Source: Gillisia sp. (GTDB taxonomy: Bacteria > Bacteroidota > Bacteroidia > Flavobacteriales > Flavobacteriaceae). Taken from it: a stretch of DNA of 64,000 bases. Below are positions 17,434 to 27,733 of this stretch, piece by piece. The notes below the pieces were generated by a model. That model saw only the letters and a list, made by a program, of their open reading frames with translations, did not search any database and was not told where the DNA came from. The DNA lies in NCBI GenBank assembly GCA_024635655.1, contig JAGXIL010000096.1, positions 40,506 through 104,505 of the forward strand, read 5' to 3'. The first letter of the stretch is position 1; every line of letters starts with the position of its first letter. The translations under genes and the position numbers were made by a program.

Positions 17434-18404
17434 ACCTTCCTGTTGATAAGTGAAGTTCCAAAGCTATATAACAATGTCTTTTTGTCTTCAGGGATCTCTA
17501 AATTTTTGAGTACCTCAAAGGCTTCATTCGTATATTTTTCAATCTCTTTCCTTGCCAATTCTGAAGCTCCGCTGGTTTCAAAAATATTCTTAACCGCTTC
17601 TATTTTTGCTGAAGATTCCCGTGGATTTATGGAATACAAATGTTCCAGTTGAAGAGCTTCTACAGCAGTCGCTTTTTTAAGAGCTGTTAGATACAAAAAG
17701 GTCTTTTTATTTTCAATGATGTCTCCACCAGATTGTTTTCCGAAAGTTTCAGGGTCACCAAAAGCATCCAGGTAATCATCCTGTAATTGAAAGGCTATAC
17801 CCAACAGTCTCCCATATTCAAACAATGCCTTTTTACATTCCGGAGTAGTTTCAGCTATTATAGCGCCCATTTGCAGGGAAGCCCCTACTAATACTGCCGT
17901 TTTGTACTCGATCATCTTTAGATAATCGGCAATTTCTACATCGTCGCGGGATTCAAAGTCTATATCATATTGCTGACCTTCACATACCTGAATCGCAGTT
18001 TTGGTGAATAATTGCGCAAGTTCCTTAAATACCTTTCCGTCATAATTTTCAAAAAGCTGGTAAGCATTGATTAACATAGCATCCCCGGACAAGATCCCGG
18101 TATTTAGATCCCAGCGCTCATGAACTGTTTCCTGACCCCTGCGCAAAGGAGCAGCATCCATGATATCATCATGCACCAGGGAGAAATTGTGAAAAACTTC
18201 AATAGCAAGTGCCGCATCTAAGGCTTTTTCATAAGAGGTGTCAAAAATTTCTGCAGACATTAAAACAAGTACAGGCCGAAGACGTTTTCCTCCTAAATTT
18301 AAAATATAAGTAATGGGCTTGTATAAATTTACGGGCTCTTTGGTCTTTACTTTCTTTTCTAAATGCTCTAGAAAAGCATCTCTATACTGGCTAATTGTAA
18401 GCAT
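17430..18404 (-). CDS. Polyprenyl (farnesyl/geranylgeranyl) diphosphate synthase
   Basis: Condenses isopentenyl diphosphate with allylic diphosphates to make isoprenoid chains for quinones, undecaprenyl carriers or carotenoids. Both aspartate-rich metal-binding motifs are present: LVHDDIMDAAPLRRG (first DDxxD) and LQDDYLDAFGD (second). GGKRLRP near residue 34 binds diphosphate. A Phe five residues before the first DDxxD suggests a short product (C15-C20) rather than a long chain; that is inference. Length 324 is normal. It stands alone on the minus strand. Confidence 0.9.
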   Translation of the reverse strand: MLTISQYRDAFLEHLEKKVKTKEPVNLYKPITYILNLGGKRLRPVLVLMSAEIFDTSYEKALDAALAIEVFHNFSLVHDDIMDAAPLRRGQETVHERWDLNTGILSGDAMLINAYQLFENYDGKVFKELAQLFTKTAIQVCEGQQYDIDFESRDDVEIADYLKMIEYKTAVLVGASLQMGAIIAETTPECKKALFEYGRLLGIAFQLQDDYLDAFGDPETFGKQSGGDIIENKKTFLYLTALKKATAVEALQLEHLYSINPRESSAKIEAVKNIFETSGASELARKEIEKYTNEAFEVLKNLEIPEDKKTLLYSFGTSLINRKV

Positions 18405-18514
18405 TAACTGAATTTTCGGCTAAAATAGAGGAAATGAAATTATAAATAAATCCCCCTCAACAGATTTTTATAAATAATAATGGAAACTTTTTTAGTTTTT
18501 TAAGTTTCCTGACT

Positions 18515-18522
18515 TATCTTTG
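18515..18522 (+). promoter_or_regulatory. -7 promoter element for the efflux operon
   Basis: TATCTTTG, 20 bases upstream of the TetR start codon; it matches TAnnTTTG. No clean TTG is seen at the -33 position. Since TetR-type repressors often bind their own promoter, an operator would be expected here, but no obvious palindrome was found. Confidence 0.55.
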
Positions 18523-18542
18523 CAAGCTCAGAAAATTGCATA

Positions 18543-19145
18543 ATGAAACAGGAAATTATAGAAAATGCCGCAAATCTCTTCCTTACCCTGGGGTTTAAAA
18601 GCGTTACTATGGATGACATTGCCGGAAATATGGGAATTTCCAAGAAAACCATTTACGCTCACTTTCCCAATAAAAGCCAATTGGTGGAGTCTGTGACCAA
18701 ACATGTGATAAATGGTATAGATCAGGGAATAGAAGAGATAGTTAAACAAGATCTCAATTCTATAGAAGAAGTCTTTCAAATAGAGAGATTTGTTTTTTCT
18801 CTTTTAAAAGATGACAAATCCTCTCCCCAATTTCAGCTTCAAAAATATTATCCTAAGGTTTATAAAAAAATTCAACAACGCCATTTAGATATTATCGAGG
18901 ATTGTGTTTGCAAAAACCTTCAGAAAGGGATCGAGGGAGGAGTTTTTCGTCCTTCTATTGACGTTGAATTTATAAGTAAGATGAATTTTATTGGAATGAC
19001 AGGTGTGAAGGATAATGATATTTTTCCTGTAGATAAATATCAACCCCGGGAATTATCCAGAAAATATCTGGAATATCACCTGCGCGCAATTGTTACTCCC
19101 AAAGGACTGGAAAAGCTGAATGAATTTTTAACTATTGAAGATTAG
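18543..19145 (+). CDS. TetR/AcrR-family transcriptional regulator
   Basis: A 200-residue regulator with an N-terminal helix-turn-helix (about residues 5-50; LGFKSVTMDDIAGNMGISKK then TIYAHFPNKSQLVE, the classic TetR DNA-binding block) and a helical ligand-binding domain. It is the first gene of an operon with a TolC-like protein (3 bases downstream), an adaptor and an RND permease. By family precedent it probably represses this operon and is released by a substrate of the pump; the ligand is unknown. Confidence 0.92.
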   Translation: MKQEIIENAANLFLTLGFKSVTMDDIAGNMGISKKTIYAHFPNKSQLVESVTKHVINGIDQGIEEIVKQDLNSIEEVFQIERFVFSLLKDDKSSPQFQLQKYYPKVYKKIQQRHLDIIEDCVCKNLQKGIEGGVFRPSIDVEFISKMNFIGMTGVKDNDIFPVDKYQPRELSRKYLEYHLRAIVTPKGLEKLNEFLTIED

Positions 19146-19148
19146 AAT

Positions 19149-20516
19149 ATGAAAACCTGTCTATACATCTTTACTTTCCTTTGCTCTCTAGGGCTCTATG
19201 CTCAGGAACAGCAGGATGCAGATCCTTATATCCTCTCTCTCGAGGAGGCCATTATTCTTGGAATTCAACAGAATTACACCTCCCGTATCGCAGGGAAAGA
19301 AGTAGAAAAGACCCTAAAACAGCGGTGGGAAATTATTTCCCAGGGTTTACCTCAGCTTTCGGGAAATATTGATTATCAAAAATTTATAAAACAACCTGTT
19401 ACCCTTCTTCCTGCCGAAATAACAGGAGGTGAACCCGGAACTTTTGTTCCTGTAAAATTCGGAACACAACAGAATGTCAACGGTACTGCAACTTTAAACC
19501 AACTCATTTTTGACGGATCTTATATAGTTGGGGTACAATCGGCAAAGACCTTGCTGCAAATATCCAAAAATGCAAAAACGAAAACCGATCAATCTGTAAA
19601 GGAAGCTGTCATATCAGCGTACAGCAATGTGCTGCTAGCTGAAGAAAGTGTGGCCATTCTGGAAAAAAACGTTGAGTCTCTTCAAAAAAATTATCAGGAC
19701 ACTCAGAAGATCTTCGAAAATGGATTAGCTGAAGAAGAAGATGTAGAACAACTGCAAATTACATTACTGGGGCTTGAGAACAACTTAAACCGAAGCAGAA
19801 GAATGGCCGGTATTTCTTACGAAATGCTGAATCTCACACTCGGCTTACCCGTAGATACAAAACTTGTACTTACTGAAGATTTGGATGCCCTGGCTATGAG
19901 GTATTATGATATGGCACTATTGAAAAGCATGATCCCGGTAGAAGAAAATATCGATTACCGTATTGCTGCAAATAATGCTGAAGCTGCTAAGATCTTTGTG
20001 AGACTGGAGAAAGCCAAAGCACTACCTACCCTGTCTGCATTTGTCAATTATGGTTTCCAGGGATTTAGTAATGATTTCACCTTCTTAAATAGAGATCAGG
20101 AATATTTTGGACAGTCAATTTTAGGGGTAAGCCTTAATGTCCCCATTTTCAGCAGCGGAATGCGTGGTGCCCGAACCCAGCAAAAACAGCTGGAATACGA
20201 ACAGGCTTTGCTGGAACTTGAGGAAACGAGAAACCGGGTAAGCCTTGAAATTAACAGTGCAAAAAACGACTATGAATACAGCCTGCAGAATTACGAAATG
20301 CAAAAACAAAATCTGGCCCTGGCTGAGCGGATTGAAAATAAGAATCAAATTAAATTTTTCGAGGGACTTGCATCAAGTTTTGAACTTAGTGAAGCTCAAA
20401 GACAGCTTTACACAGCGCAACAAGACCTGCTGCAATCTATGTTAAATGTGGTAAATAATAAAGCTGTTCTGGAAAATCTATTGGATACCACCAAATATGG
20501 AGATAACAATGAATAA
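19149..20516 (+). CDS. TolC-family outer membrane efflux protein
   Basis: The outer membrane channel of a tripartite efflux pump. It has a signal peptide (MKTCLYIFTFLCSLGLYAQ) and two long alpha-helical repeats typical of OEP/TolC proteins: SLEEAIILGIQQNY at the start of the first, coiled heptads around 130-215, and a second repeat around 300-440 ending LDTTKYGDNNE. The 455-residue length is typical. It is followed after 87 bases by the membrane fusion protein gene. Confidence 0.93.
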   Translation: MKTCLYIFTFLCSLGLYAQEQQDADPYILSLEEAIILGIQQNYTSRIAGKEVEKTLKQRWEIISQGLPQLSGNIDYQKFIKQPVTLLPAEITGGEPGTFVPVKFGTQQNVNGTATLNQLIFDGSYIVGVQSAKTLLQISKNAKTKTDQSVKEAVISAYSNVLLAEESVAILEKNVESLQKNYQDTQKIFENGLAEEEDVEQLQITLLGLENNLNRSRRMAGISYEMLNLTLGLPVDTKLVLTEDLDALAMRYYDMALLKSMIPVEENIDYRIAANNAEAAKIFVRLEKAKALPTLSAFVNYGFQGFSNDFTFLNRDQEYFGQSILGVSLNVPIFSSGMRGARTQQKQLEYEQALLELEETRNRVSLEINSAKNDYEYSLQNYEMQKQNLALAERIENKNQIKFFEGLASSFELSEAQRQLYTAQQDLLQSMLNVVNNKAVLENLLDTTKYGDNNE

Positions 20517-20603
20517 TCAATTATATAAAAATTAAAGCTCCGTTAGTAAAAGGGGCATTTACCCGGTTGTAAAAAAGTTAATTACAAAATAAATTAGATA
20601 CAA

Positions 20604-21767
20604 ATGAAAAATACACTTTACCTAAGCCTTTTCTCTCTTCTGCTGTTATCCTGTGGAAATTCAAATGATCAGGATGTAGATGACGTTATTGAAACAAATG
20701 ATCTTCAGGAGATAAGAGCCAAGAAACTGGAGTTAAGTAAACAGCAAAGTGAACTGGCTTCGAAAATGGACCGTCTGGATGCAGCCATTAATCAGCTTGA
20801 TAAGTCCAAAGGATTCCCTTTGGTTTCTGCTGTTACCGTTACAGATACTACTTTCAGGCACTATACCAGGGTACAGGGAGATGTGGCTACCCGAGAGAAT
20901 ATTTTGATTTATCCGGAATTTTCAGGGGTATTGACCCGCATTCATGTAACCGAAGGGCAGCGGGTAAATAAAGGCGCTCTTCTTGCAACTATTGACGATG
21001 GTGGCCTTAAAAGCCAGTTAGCCCAACTTGAAGCTCAGGCAGCACTTGCAAAAACTACTTTTGAACGCCAGCAAAGGTTGTGGGAGCAAAATATAGGTTC
21101 TGAAATTCAATTCCTTGAAGCACAAACGGCATATGAATCTGCACAAAATGCGGTAAACCAATTGGGGTCGCAGCTTGGAAAGACATCTGTGAGAGCTCCT
21201 TTTAGTGGTGTTATTGATGAAGTGGTCACAGATGAAGGCCAGGTAGTAGGCCCCGGTCAAAATCCCTTGTTCAGGCTGGTAAACCTTCAGAATATGTACG
21301 TGGAAGCTGATGTACCCGAAACTTATTTAAACAAGATACAAACCGGAACCCCGGTAATCATCGAAATTCCTGCAATTAACAAAGAATATGAGGGAACAGT
21401 GAAGCAGGTGGCAAATTTTATAAACCCAAATAACAGGACCTTTCAAATAGAGGTGTCTATACCCAATGACGATGGCCTTGTAAAACCTAATCTTATAGCC
21501 ACGGTAAAGCTCAATGACTATACTTCAGAAAACGCTATAGTAGTTCCTGAAAATGCCATTCAAAAAAATTCTATGGGTGAGAGTATAGTATATGTATTGC
21601 AGCCGGAGAATGACAGTATTGGGGTTGCTCTACGAAAAATGGTTGAAACGGGATATTCCCAGAACAACCTGGTTGAAGTTACTTCCGGATTGAATGCGGG
21701 AGAAGAGATTATTGTTGAAGGAGCGAGAAACCTTAGAGATCAGCAAAAAGTTAAATTCAGCAATTAA
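20604..21767 (+). CDS. RND efflux periplasmic adaptor (membrane fusion protein), lipoprotein
   Basis: Links the RND pump to the TolC-like channel. A lipoprotein signal (LLLLSC, lipid-bearing Cys17) anchors it to a membrane. A helical coiled coil follows (residues 40-75), then a lipoyl/biotinyl-like hairpin (IYPEFSGVLTRIHVTEGQRV and KTSVRAPFSGVIDEVVTDEG), a beta-barrel domain and a membrane-proximal domain (EIIVEGARNLRDQQKV). Length 387 is normal. It precedes the permease by 26 bases, with no separate promoter seen. Confidence 0.93.
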   Translation: MKNTLYLSLFSLLLLSCGNSNDQDVDDVIETNDLQEIRAKKLELSKQQSELASKMDRLDAAINQLDKSKGFPLVSAVTVTDTTFRHYTRVQGDVATRENILIYPEFSGVLTRIHVTEGQRVNKGALLATIDDGGLKSQLAQLEAQAALAKTTFERQQRLWEQNIGSEIQFLEAQTAYESAQNAVNQLGSQLGKTSVRAPFSGVIDEVVTDEGQVVGPGQNPLFRLVNLQNMYVEADVPETYLNKIQTGTPVIIEIPAINKEYEGTVKQVANFINPNNRTFQIEVSIPNDDGLVKPNLIATVKLNDYTSENAIVVPENAIQKNSMGESIVYVLQPENDSIGVALRKMVETGYSQNNLVEVTSGLNAGEEIIVEGARNLRDQQKVKFSN

Positions 21768-21793
21768 GAATTTGTACAAGCACAGCAGTTGTC

Positions 21794-24700
21794 ATGAGTA
21801 AAAAAATAGATAAAGAATTTAGCATCTCATCCTGGGCCATTGATAACAGGATGACCGTGTACGTCATCATTGCCATTGTTTTGGTAGGAGGATTACTTTC
21901 TTATTACAGTATGCCGCGGGAATCTTTTCCTGAAATTATAGAGACCAAGATCTATGTGAGTTCCATCAATCCCGGTAACTCTGCTGAGGATGTAGAAAAA
22001 TTCATAACAGAACCCCTGGAGCAGGAATTTAATAATGTTGGGGGTGTAATAGACATAAGTTCAACCACCTTCCAGGATTATTCCATGATCATTGTTGAGT
22101 TTGATGATGATGTAAGTGTAGATGTGGCCAGGCAGAAAATAAAAGACCGGGTTGACCAGGTAAAAGCTGAAACTACCTGGCCTACTATGGACAACGGAGC
22201 TAAGGTAGAACCCAATGTCTTTAACCTGAATCTTTCTGAAGAACAGCCTATATTAAACATCAACCTCACGGGAGATTTTACTGTTCAGCAGCTAAAGGAA
22301 TACGCAGAATATCTGCAGGATAAAATTGAAATACTTCCGGAGATCAAAGAAGCAACCATTCGAGGTGCGGAAGAAATGGAAATAGAAATTGCCCTGGACG
22401 TCTACAGAATGACTGCGTCCAAAGTAAGTTTTACTGATGTAGTTAATGCAGTAAGTGCAGAAAACAGAACTATCTCAGGCGGAAATGTAATTTCCAACAG
22501 TATCCAACAGAATATAAGGATCATTGGGGAAATAGAAGATCCCGAGGAACTTGAAAACGTGGTTGTAAAAAGAGAAGATGGAAATATCTTTCTTCGCGAT
22601 ATTGCAGATATAAGATTTCAGGAAAAGGATGCAACCACTTACGCCCGGGAATACGGCGACCCCGTGGTTATGCTTGATATAAAAAAACGCGCCGGAAAGA
22701 ATATGATCCAGGCGGTGGAAGAGATCAAAGGTATTGTAAAGCATGAACAGGAGACCTTCCTTCCCCAAACTCTCGATATTTCCCTTACCAACGACCAATC
22801 TATTAAAACACAAATTCAGGTAGATGACCTGGTGAACAATATTATTTTTGGAGTCCTGCTGGTAGTGGTCGTATTGATGTTTTTCCTTGGATTCAGAAAT
22901 GCTCTTTTTGTAGGGTTTGCGATCCCGCTATCCATGTTCTTATCATTTATAATCCTCTCCAGCCTTGGAATAACGCTGAATACTATGGTGCTTTTTGCCC
23001 TGGTCATGGGTCTGGGAATGCTGGTTGATAATGGTATTGTTGTGGTAGAGAACGTGTATTCCCTTATGGACCAGGGAATGCCAAGAATAAAGGCAGCTAA
23101 ACAGGGACTGGGTGAAATTGCCTGGCCCATCATTGCTTCAACGGCAACTACCCTGGCGGCATTTTTCCCACTGGGATTATGGCCGGGAACCATAGGTAAA
23201 TTTATGATGATTTTCCCAATTACATTGTCTATCGTATTGGGTTCCTCATTATTTGTAGCGCTTATCATCAATTCCATGCTTACCTCCCGTTTTATGAAAA
23301 CGGAGGAAAAAGAATTTTCAAAAAATGCTTTGGTGCGTATAAGTGTGGTAATGCTGGGAATAGGCCTTCTTCTTGTTGTTGGAGGTTATATTATCAATGC
23401 GGGGTCATTTAGAGCAATAGGAAACATACTGCTGTTTTTCGCGATCATGCTTTGGGTCTATAAATATTTTCTTTCCAGGGGAGTAGACTATTTTCAATAC
23501 AATGCCCTGAAAAGACTGGAAAACAAATATGAAAAATTTTTAAAATATGCCCTGCGAAAGAAGAAAGCCTATTTCTTTTTCTTCGGAACATTAGGTTTAT
23601 TGATCTTTTCATTTATCCTGGTTGGATTAGTCCAACCTAATGTGCTGTTTTTTCCTGAAAATCAGCCAAATCAGATCATTACCTATATCGAATATCCTGA
23701 AGGAACTGATATCCAGAAAACCAATGAGCTTACAAAACAGGTAGAAAGAGAAATTCTTGAACTTATTGAAAAATATGAAGATGAGAACGGATACAATTTT
23801 ATGGTTGAATCTGCTATCTCCCAGGTGGGCCAGGGTGCCGGAAATCCTCAAACCGACGGAGGCCAGCAAAATGAAATGCCTCATAAAGGAAAAATCACCC
23901 TTTCCATGAGAGAGTTTAGTGAAAGACGGGGCATCAAAAGCAGCGATGTTTTAGGTGAAGTAAGGGATGCTGTTAGCGAATTTGAAGGTGCCTCAATCAT
24001 TGTGGAAAAGGATGCCGCAGGACCACCCTCGGGATATCCTATTAATATAGAACTTAAAGGAGAGAATTATGATGAAATGCTTCTTCAGGCTGAGCAGGTG
24101 AGATCTTATATCAACGGATTGGGAATTGCCGGAATTGAAGAACTAAATATAGACGTAAATAAATCAAAACCTGAACTTGATGTGAAAGTTGACCGCAGGA
24201 AGGCCGGGCAATTAGGGGTCTCAACTTCTGCTGTTGGGCAAACGCTGAGAAGAGCTATATATGGAGAAGAGGTATCAACTTATAAAGAAGGAGATGACGA
24301 TTTTCCCATTAACGTGAGGTTCAATCAGGAATTGAGGTATGACCAAACAGCTTTATTTAATCAACCAATTACTTTTAGAAATAACCAGGGAGAGCTTATA
24401 CAGGTGCCAATTTCATCTGTAGTAGAGACAAGTGCCACTTCCACATTCAACTCCATTAAGAGAAAAGACCTTAAAAGGGTAATTACAATATACTCTAATG
24501 TTCTTACAGATTTTAATGGCAATGAGATCGTTGATCAATTAAAGGTTTCTCTTAATAATTATGATCTGCCAAAAGAAATGACTCTGGCATTTACCGGGGA
24601 ACAGGAAAAACAGGCAGAGAACATGAATTTCCTTCTTAAAGCATTACTTATCGCTTTGGGAGGAATATTGCTGATCCTGGTAGCACAGTTTAACTCTGTC

Positions 24701-25279
24701 TCCAAGCCGGTGATAATTCTTATGGCTGTAATGTTGAGTTTGGCAGGAGTATTCCTGGGACTGGTGATCTTCCAGATGGATTTTATTATAATTATGACTA
24801 TGATGGGAATCATTTCTCTTGCAGGAATTGTGGTAAACAACGCCATAGTTCTTATTGATTACACCCAGCTCCTCATTGACAGAAAAAAGGCAGAACTGGG
24901 TTATGAAGACCATGAGCTCCTTACGAGGGAAGAATATTTTCACACTATTGTTGCGGGTGGAAAGTCCAGGTTAAGACCGGTTTTACTTACTGCAATTACT
25001 ACCGTTTTAGGACTTATTCCCCTGGCAGTAGGATTAAATATCGATTTCTTTGGATTGTTCACCGACTATAATCCAAATATCAAAATTGGGGGAGATAACG
25101 TGATCTTTTGGGGGCCATTAGCGTGGACCGTGATTTTCGGACTTGTATTTGCCACCTTCCTTACCCTGGTTGTAGTGCCTGTTATGTTCTACCTGGTGAA
25201 CAGGATGAAAGTAAATATGGCCAACCGACGTCAAAAACGAAAAGAACGTAAAGAGCCGGCACTGGAAGAAACACTATAA
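21794..25279 (+). CDS. RND-family efflux permease (HAE1/AcrB-like)
   Basis: A proton-driven inner membrane pump of 1161 residues. The N-terminal helix is followed by SMPRESFPEI, a typical HAE-RND start. Two blocks of six helices are visible: the first around 345-500 (MGLGMLVDNGIVVVENV, with the paired proton-relay Asp region) and the second around 945-1140 (GIISLAGIVVNNAIVLID and PVLLTAITTVLGLIPLA). Large periplasmic loops hold the pore and funnel domains. Length is about 100 residues above E. coli AcrB, due in part to an extra stretch after helix six and a charged C-terminal tail (NRRQKRKERKE). The exported compound cannot be told. Confidence 0.94.
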   Translation: MSKKIDKEFSISSWAIDNRMTVYVIIAIVLVGGLLSYYSMPRESFPEIIETKIYVSSINPGNSAEDVEKFITEPLEQEFNNVGGVIDISSTTFQDYSMIIVEFDDDVSVDVARQKIKDRVDQVKAETTWPTMDNGAKVEPNVFNLNLSEEQPILNINLTGDFTVQQLKEYAEYLQDKIEILPEIKEATIRGAEEMEIEIALDVYRMTASKVSFTDVVNAVSAENRTISGGNVISNSIQQNIRIIGEIEDPEELENVVVKREDGNIFLRDIADIRFQEKDATTYAREYGDPVVMLDIKKRAGKNMIQAVEEIKGIVKHEQETFLPQTLDISLTNDQSIKTQIQVDDLVNNIIFGVLLVVVVLMFFLGFRNALFVGFAIPLSMFLSFIILSSLGITLNTMVLFALVMGLGMLVDNGIVVVENVYSLMDQGMPRIKAAKQGLGEIAWPIIASTATTLAAFFPLGLWPGTIGKFMMIFPITLSIVLGSSLFVALIINSMLTSRFMKTEEKEFSKNALVRISVVMLGIGLLLVVGGYIINAGSFRAIGNILLFFAIMLWVYKYFLSRGVDYFQYNALKRLENKYEKFLKYALRKKKAYFFFFGTLGLLIFSFILVGLVQPNVLFFPENQPNQIITYIEYPEGTDIQKTNELTKQVEREILELIEKYEDENGYNFMVESAISQVGQGAGNPQTDGGQQNEMPHKGKITLSMREFSERRGIKSSDVLGEVRDAVSEFEGASIIVEKDAAGPPSGYPINIELKGENYDEMLLQAEQVRSYINGLGIAGIEELNIDVNKSKPELDVKVDRRKAGQLGVSTSAVGQTLRRAIYGEEVSTYKEGDDDFPINVRFNQELRYDQTALFNQPITFRNNQGELIQVPISSVVETSATSTFNSIKRKDLKRVITIYSNVLTDFNGNEIVDQLKVSLNNYDLPKEMTLAFTGEQEKQAENMNFLLKALLIALGGILLILVAQFNSVSKPVIILMAVMLSLAGVFLGLVIFQMDFIIIMTMMGIISLAGIVVNNAIVLIDYTQLLIDRKKAELGYEDHELLTREEYFHTIVAGGKSRLRPVLLTAITTVLGLIPLAVGLNIDFFGLFTDYNPNIKIGGDNVIFWGPLAWTVIFGLVFATFLTLVVVPVMFYLVNRMKVNMANRRQKRKERKEPALEETL

Positions 25280-25283
25280 AATT

Positions 25284-25313
25284 AAAAACCCGAAGCTTTC
25301 GCTTCGGGTTTTT
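25284..25313. terminator. Bidirectional terminator after the RND operon
   Basis: AAAAACCCGAAGC (25284-25296), TTTC loop, GCTTCGGGTTTTT (25301-25313): a perfect 13-bp stem with a T run. It also sits just past the stop of the convergent MORN-like gene. Confidence 0.92.
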
Positions 25314-25333
25314 CTTATTAATAATATCGGGAT

Positions 25334-25693
25334 CTAATCTCTGATCACCAATGTCTTTGTGTTCTTATAATTCTTTACTTCAGCTATTCTATTATCAGAA
25401 TAATCCACTTCTGTCAAAATATCGTCAGACCAAAAAAACCATTTCCCGGTCTTGATCCCTTCTTCGTACTTTGCAATGGCATTCTTTTCACCGTTCTGCT
25501 TGTAAGAAACCCACTCCCCGTGGAGCTTTCCGTTCTTGTACGTACCTTCCTGCCTAATATTTCCATCTTCATAATAATACGTTCCTTTAATTAATTCCCC
25601 TTTTTGTTCAAATGTTGGTTCAACATCCTGTGCGTGCATTGCCGTGGCAAAGATCATAGCTACTGCCACAATTGTGCTCTTAAATTTTTTCAT
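25334..25693 (-). CDS. MORN-repeat-like exported protein (YwqK-type)
   Basis: A 119-residue protein with a signal peptide (ending MHAQ near residue 22) and about three MORN-like repeats of the pattern G-x-Y-x-x-G (GTYYYEDGNIRQEG, GTYKNGKLHGEW, KYEEGIKTGKWFFW). Databases often call such proteins YwqK-family antitoxins, but there is no toxin gene nearby, so a toxin-antitoxin role is not supported. It is probably periplasmic or surface exposed. It stands alone. Confidence 0.75.
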   Translation of the reverse strand: MKKFKSTIVAVAMIFATAMHAQDVEPTFEQKGELIKGTYYYEDGNIRQEGTYKNGKLHGEWVSYKQNGEKNAIAKYEEGIKTGKWFFWSDDILTEVDYSDNRIAEVKNYKNTKTLVIRD

Positions 25694-25884
25694 TTCTAAA
25701 AGTTATTTAGGGGTATGTTTTGTGAGTGACACTTTCAAATATAAGCAAAAATTTACATTTAATCAATGATTAGGTAACATTAAGTTAACATTGGAGCTTA
25801 TAGATGTTCTAATAATTAATCATTGACTTCAAAAAAGGATTGAATTTTACAGATGAATAATCTTTATTACCCGCTATATCTTCT

Positions 25885-25892
25885 TACTTTTG
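25885..25892 (+). promoter_or_regulatory. -7 promoter element for aspS
   Basis: TACTTTTG, 27 bases upstream of the aspS ATG; matches TAnnTTTG. No well-placed TTG was seen upstream. Confidence 0.5.
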
Positions 25893-25919
25893 GGATTCCA
25901 AAAAATTCAATAGATTACT

Positions 25920-27668
25920 ATGTATAGAAGTCATACCTGTGGGGAATTAAGAGCTGCCAGCATTGGTGAAGATGTAACTCTTGCCGGTTGGGTGCAAAAA
26001 ATAAGAAATCAAGGTTTTATGATCTGGGTAGACCTTCGCGACAGGTATGGAGTTACTCAGTTGATCTTTGATGAAGAGAGAACTTCTTCAGATATATTAA
26101 AGGAAGCTGAAGGGCTTGGAAGGGAATTTGTAATCCAGGTTAAAGGAAAAGTGATTGAAAGGGTTTCAAAAAATCCTCAAATGCCAACCGGAGATATTGA
26201 AATTCTGGTTTCTGAATTCAACCTATTAAACCCTTCTCTCACTCCCCCATTTACAATAGAAAATGAAACAGATGGCGGGGAAGAACTGAGAATGAAATAC
26301 CGTTACCTGGACATAAGAAGAAATCCTGTAAAGGAAAATCTTATGTTTCGCCATAAGGTTGGGATGCAGGTGAGAAATTATCTTTCACAACAAGGTTTTT
26401 TAGAAGTAGAAACCCCGTATCTTATAAAATCTACTCCTGAAGGAGCCCGGGATTTTGTGGTTCCCAGCAGGATGAATGAAGGTCAATTCTATGCACTGCC
26501 GCAGTCTCCCCAAACTTTTAAGCAACTGTTGATGGTTGGCGGTATGGATAAATATTTTCAGATCGTAAAATGTTTCAGGGATGAAGACCTGAGGGCAGAT
26601 AGGCAACCGGAATTCACCCAAATTGACTGCGAAATGGCATTTGTTGAACAGGAGGATATTTTAAATGTTTTTGAAGGTCTTACGAAGCACCTTCTTAAAG
26701 AGATAAAAGGTGTAGAAACGGGTAATTTCCCCAGAATGACACATGCTGAAGCCATGCAGAAATACGGAAATGACAAACCCGATATTCGCTTCGGGATGGA
26801 ATTTGGAGAGTTGAACAAACTCGCTCAGGGTAAAGGTTTTAATGTCTTTGATCAACAGGAACTTATAATTGGCATCGCCGTTCCCGGGGCTGCAGGTTAC
26901 ACCAGAAAAGAGATTGACGCCCTAATCGAATGGGTAAAGCGGCCCCAGATTGGAGCCAACGGACTCATTTGGGCAAAATATAACGATGACGGCACATTAA
27001 AATCTTCAGTAGATAAATTTTATTCTCAGGAAGATCTTTTAGGCTGGGCGCAAACAGTGGGTGCAAAAGTGGGAGATCTTATCCTGGTAATGGGTGGAGA
27101 CACCAATACCACAAGAGTTCAGCTTAGTGCTTTAAGAATGTATTTGGCCACCCGGTTAGGCCTAAGGGATCCAAAAGTTTTCGCCCCACTTTGGGTAGTA
27201 GATTTTCCTTTACTGGAATGGGATGAGGAAACAAAACGTTTTCACGCAATGCACCACCCATTTACTTCCCCTAAACCGGAAGATATTGAATTACTTAAAA
27301 CAGAACCGGCAAAAGTACGTGCCAACGCCTATGACCTGGTGTTAAACGGAAACGAAATTGGCGGAGGCTCTATTCGTATTCACGATAAAGAGACCCAGGC
27401 AATGATGTTTGAATATCTTGGTTTCACAGATCAGGAAGCTAAAGAACAATTTGGGTTCCTGATGAATGCCTTTGAATATGGGGCACCTCCACATGGAGGG
27501 ATCGCCTTTGGATTTGACAGGTTGGTGGCTATATTGGGAGGTCAGGAAACCATTCGCGATTATATAGCTTTTCCAAAAAATAATGCAGGACGCGATGTAA
27601 TGATAGACGCCCCAGCAAAACTTGATGATGCGCAGCTAAAAGAACTTCACCTGCAGGTGAAAATATAG
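25920..27668 (+). CDS. aspS: Aspartyl-tRNA synthetase (bacterial type)
   Basis: Charges tRNA-Asp with aspartate. The protein has an N-terminal OB-fold (residues 1-105; [24 protein letters not shown]), the class II core with motif 2 ([18 protein letters not shown], near 220), a bacterial GAD-type insertion (about 290-410), and motif 3 ([15 protein letters not shown], near 525-540). Length 582 is typical of bacterial AspRS. Since asnS is also present in the window, this enzyme is probably a discriminating AspRS; that is inference. Terminator directly after the stop. Confidence 0.97.
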   Translation: MYRSHTCGELRAASIGEDVTLAGWVQKIRNQGFMIWVDLRDRYGVTQLIFDEERTSSDILKEAEGLGREFVIQVKGKVIERVSKNPQMPTGDIEILVSEFNLLNPSLTPPFTIENETDGGEELRMKYRYLDIRRNPVKENLMFRHKVGMQVRNYLSQQGFLEVETPYLIKSTPEGARDFVVPSRMNEGQFYALPQSPQTFKQLLMVGGMDKYFQIVKCFRDEDLRADRQPEFTQIDCEMAFVEQEDILNVFEGLTKHLLKEIKGVETGNFPRMTHAEAMQKYGNDKPDIRFGMEFGELNKLAQGKGFNVFDQQELIIGIAVPGAAGYTRKEIDALIEWVKRPQIGANGLIWAKYNDDGTLKSSVDKFYSQEDLLGWAQTVGAKVGDLILVMGGDTNTTRVQLSALRMYLATRLGLRDPKVFAPLWVVDFPLLEWDEETKRFHAMHHPFTSPKPEDIELLKTEPAKVRANAYDLVLNGNEIGGGSIRIHDKETQAMMFEYLGFTDQEAKEQFGFLMNAFEYGAPPHGGIAFGFDRLVAILGGQETIRDYIAFPKNNAGRDVMIDAPAKLDDAQLKELHLQVKI

Positions 27669-27675
27669 AACATTA

Positions 27676-27700
27676 AAATCCTGCTATATGCAGGATTTTT
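27676..27700 (+). terminator. Terminator after aspS
   Basis: AAAATCCTGC (27676-27685), TATAT loop, GCAGGATTTT (27691-27700), followed by TTATCTTTTTT. Confidence 0.9.
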
Positions 27701-27733
27701 TATCTTTTTTGGAAATTTTAAAACCCCTGATTA

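Noticed and set aside
25334..25693. Toxin-antitoxin system based on the YwqK-like protein
   Set aside because: The protein has a signal peptide and MORN-like repeats, and no toxin gene is next to it.
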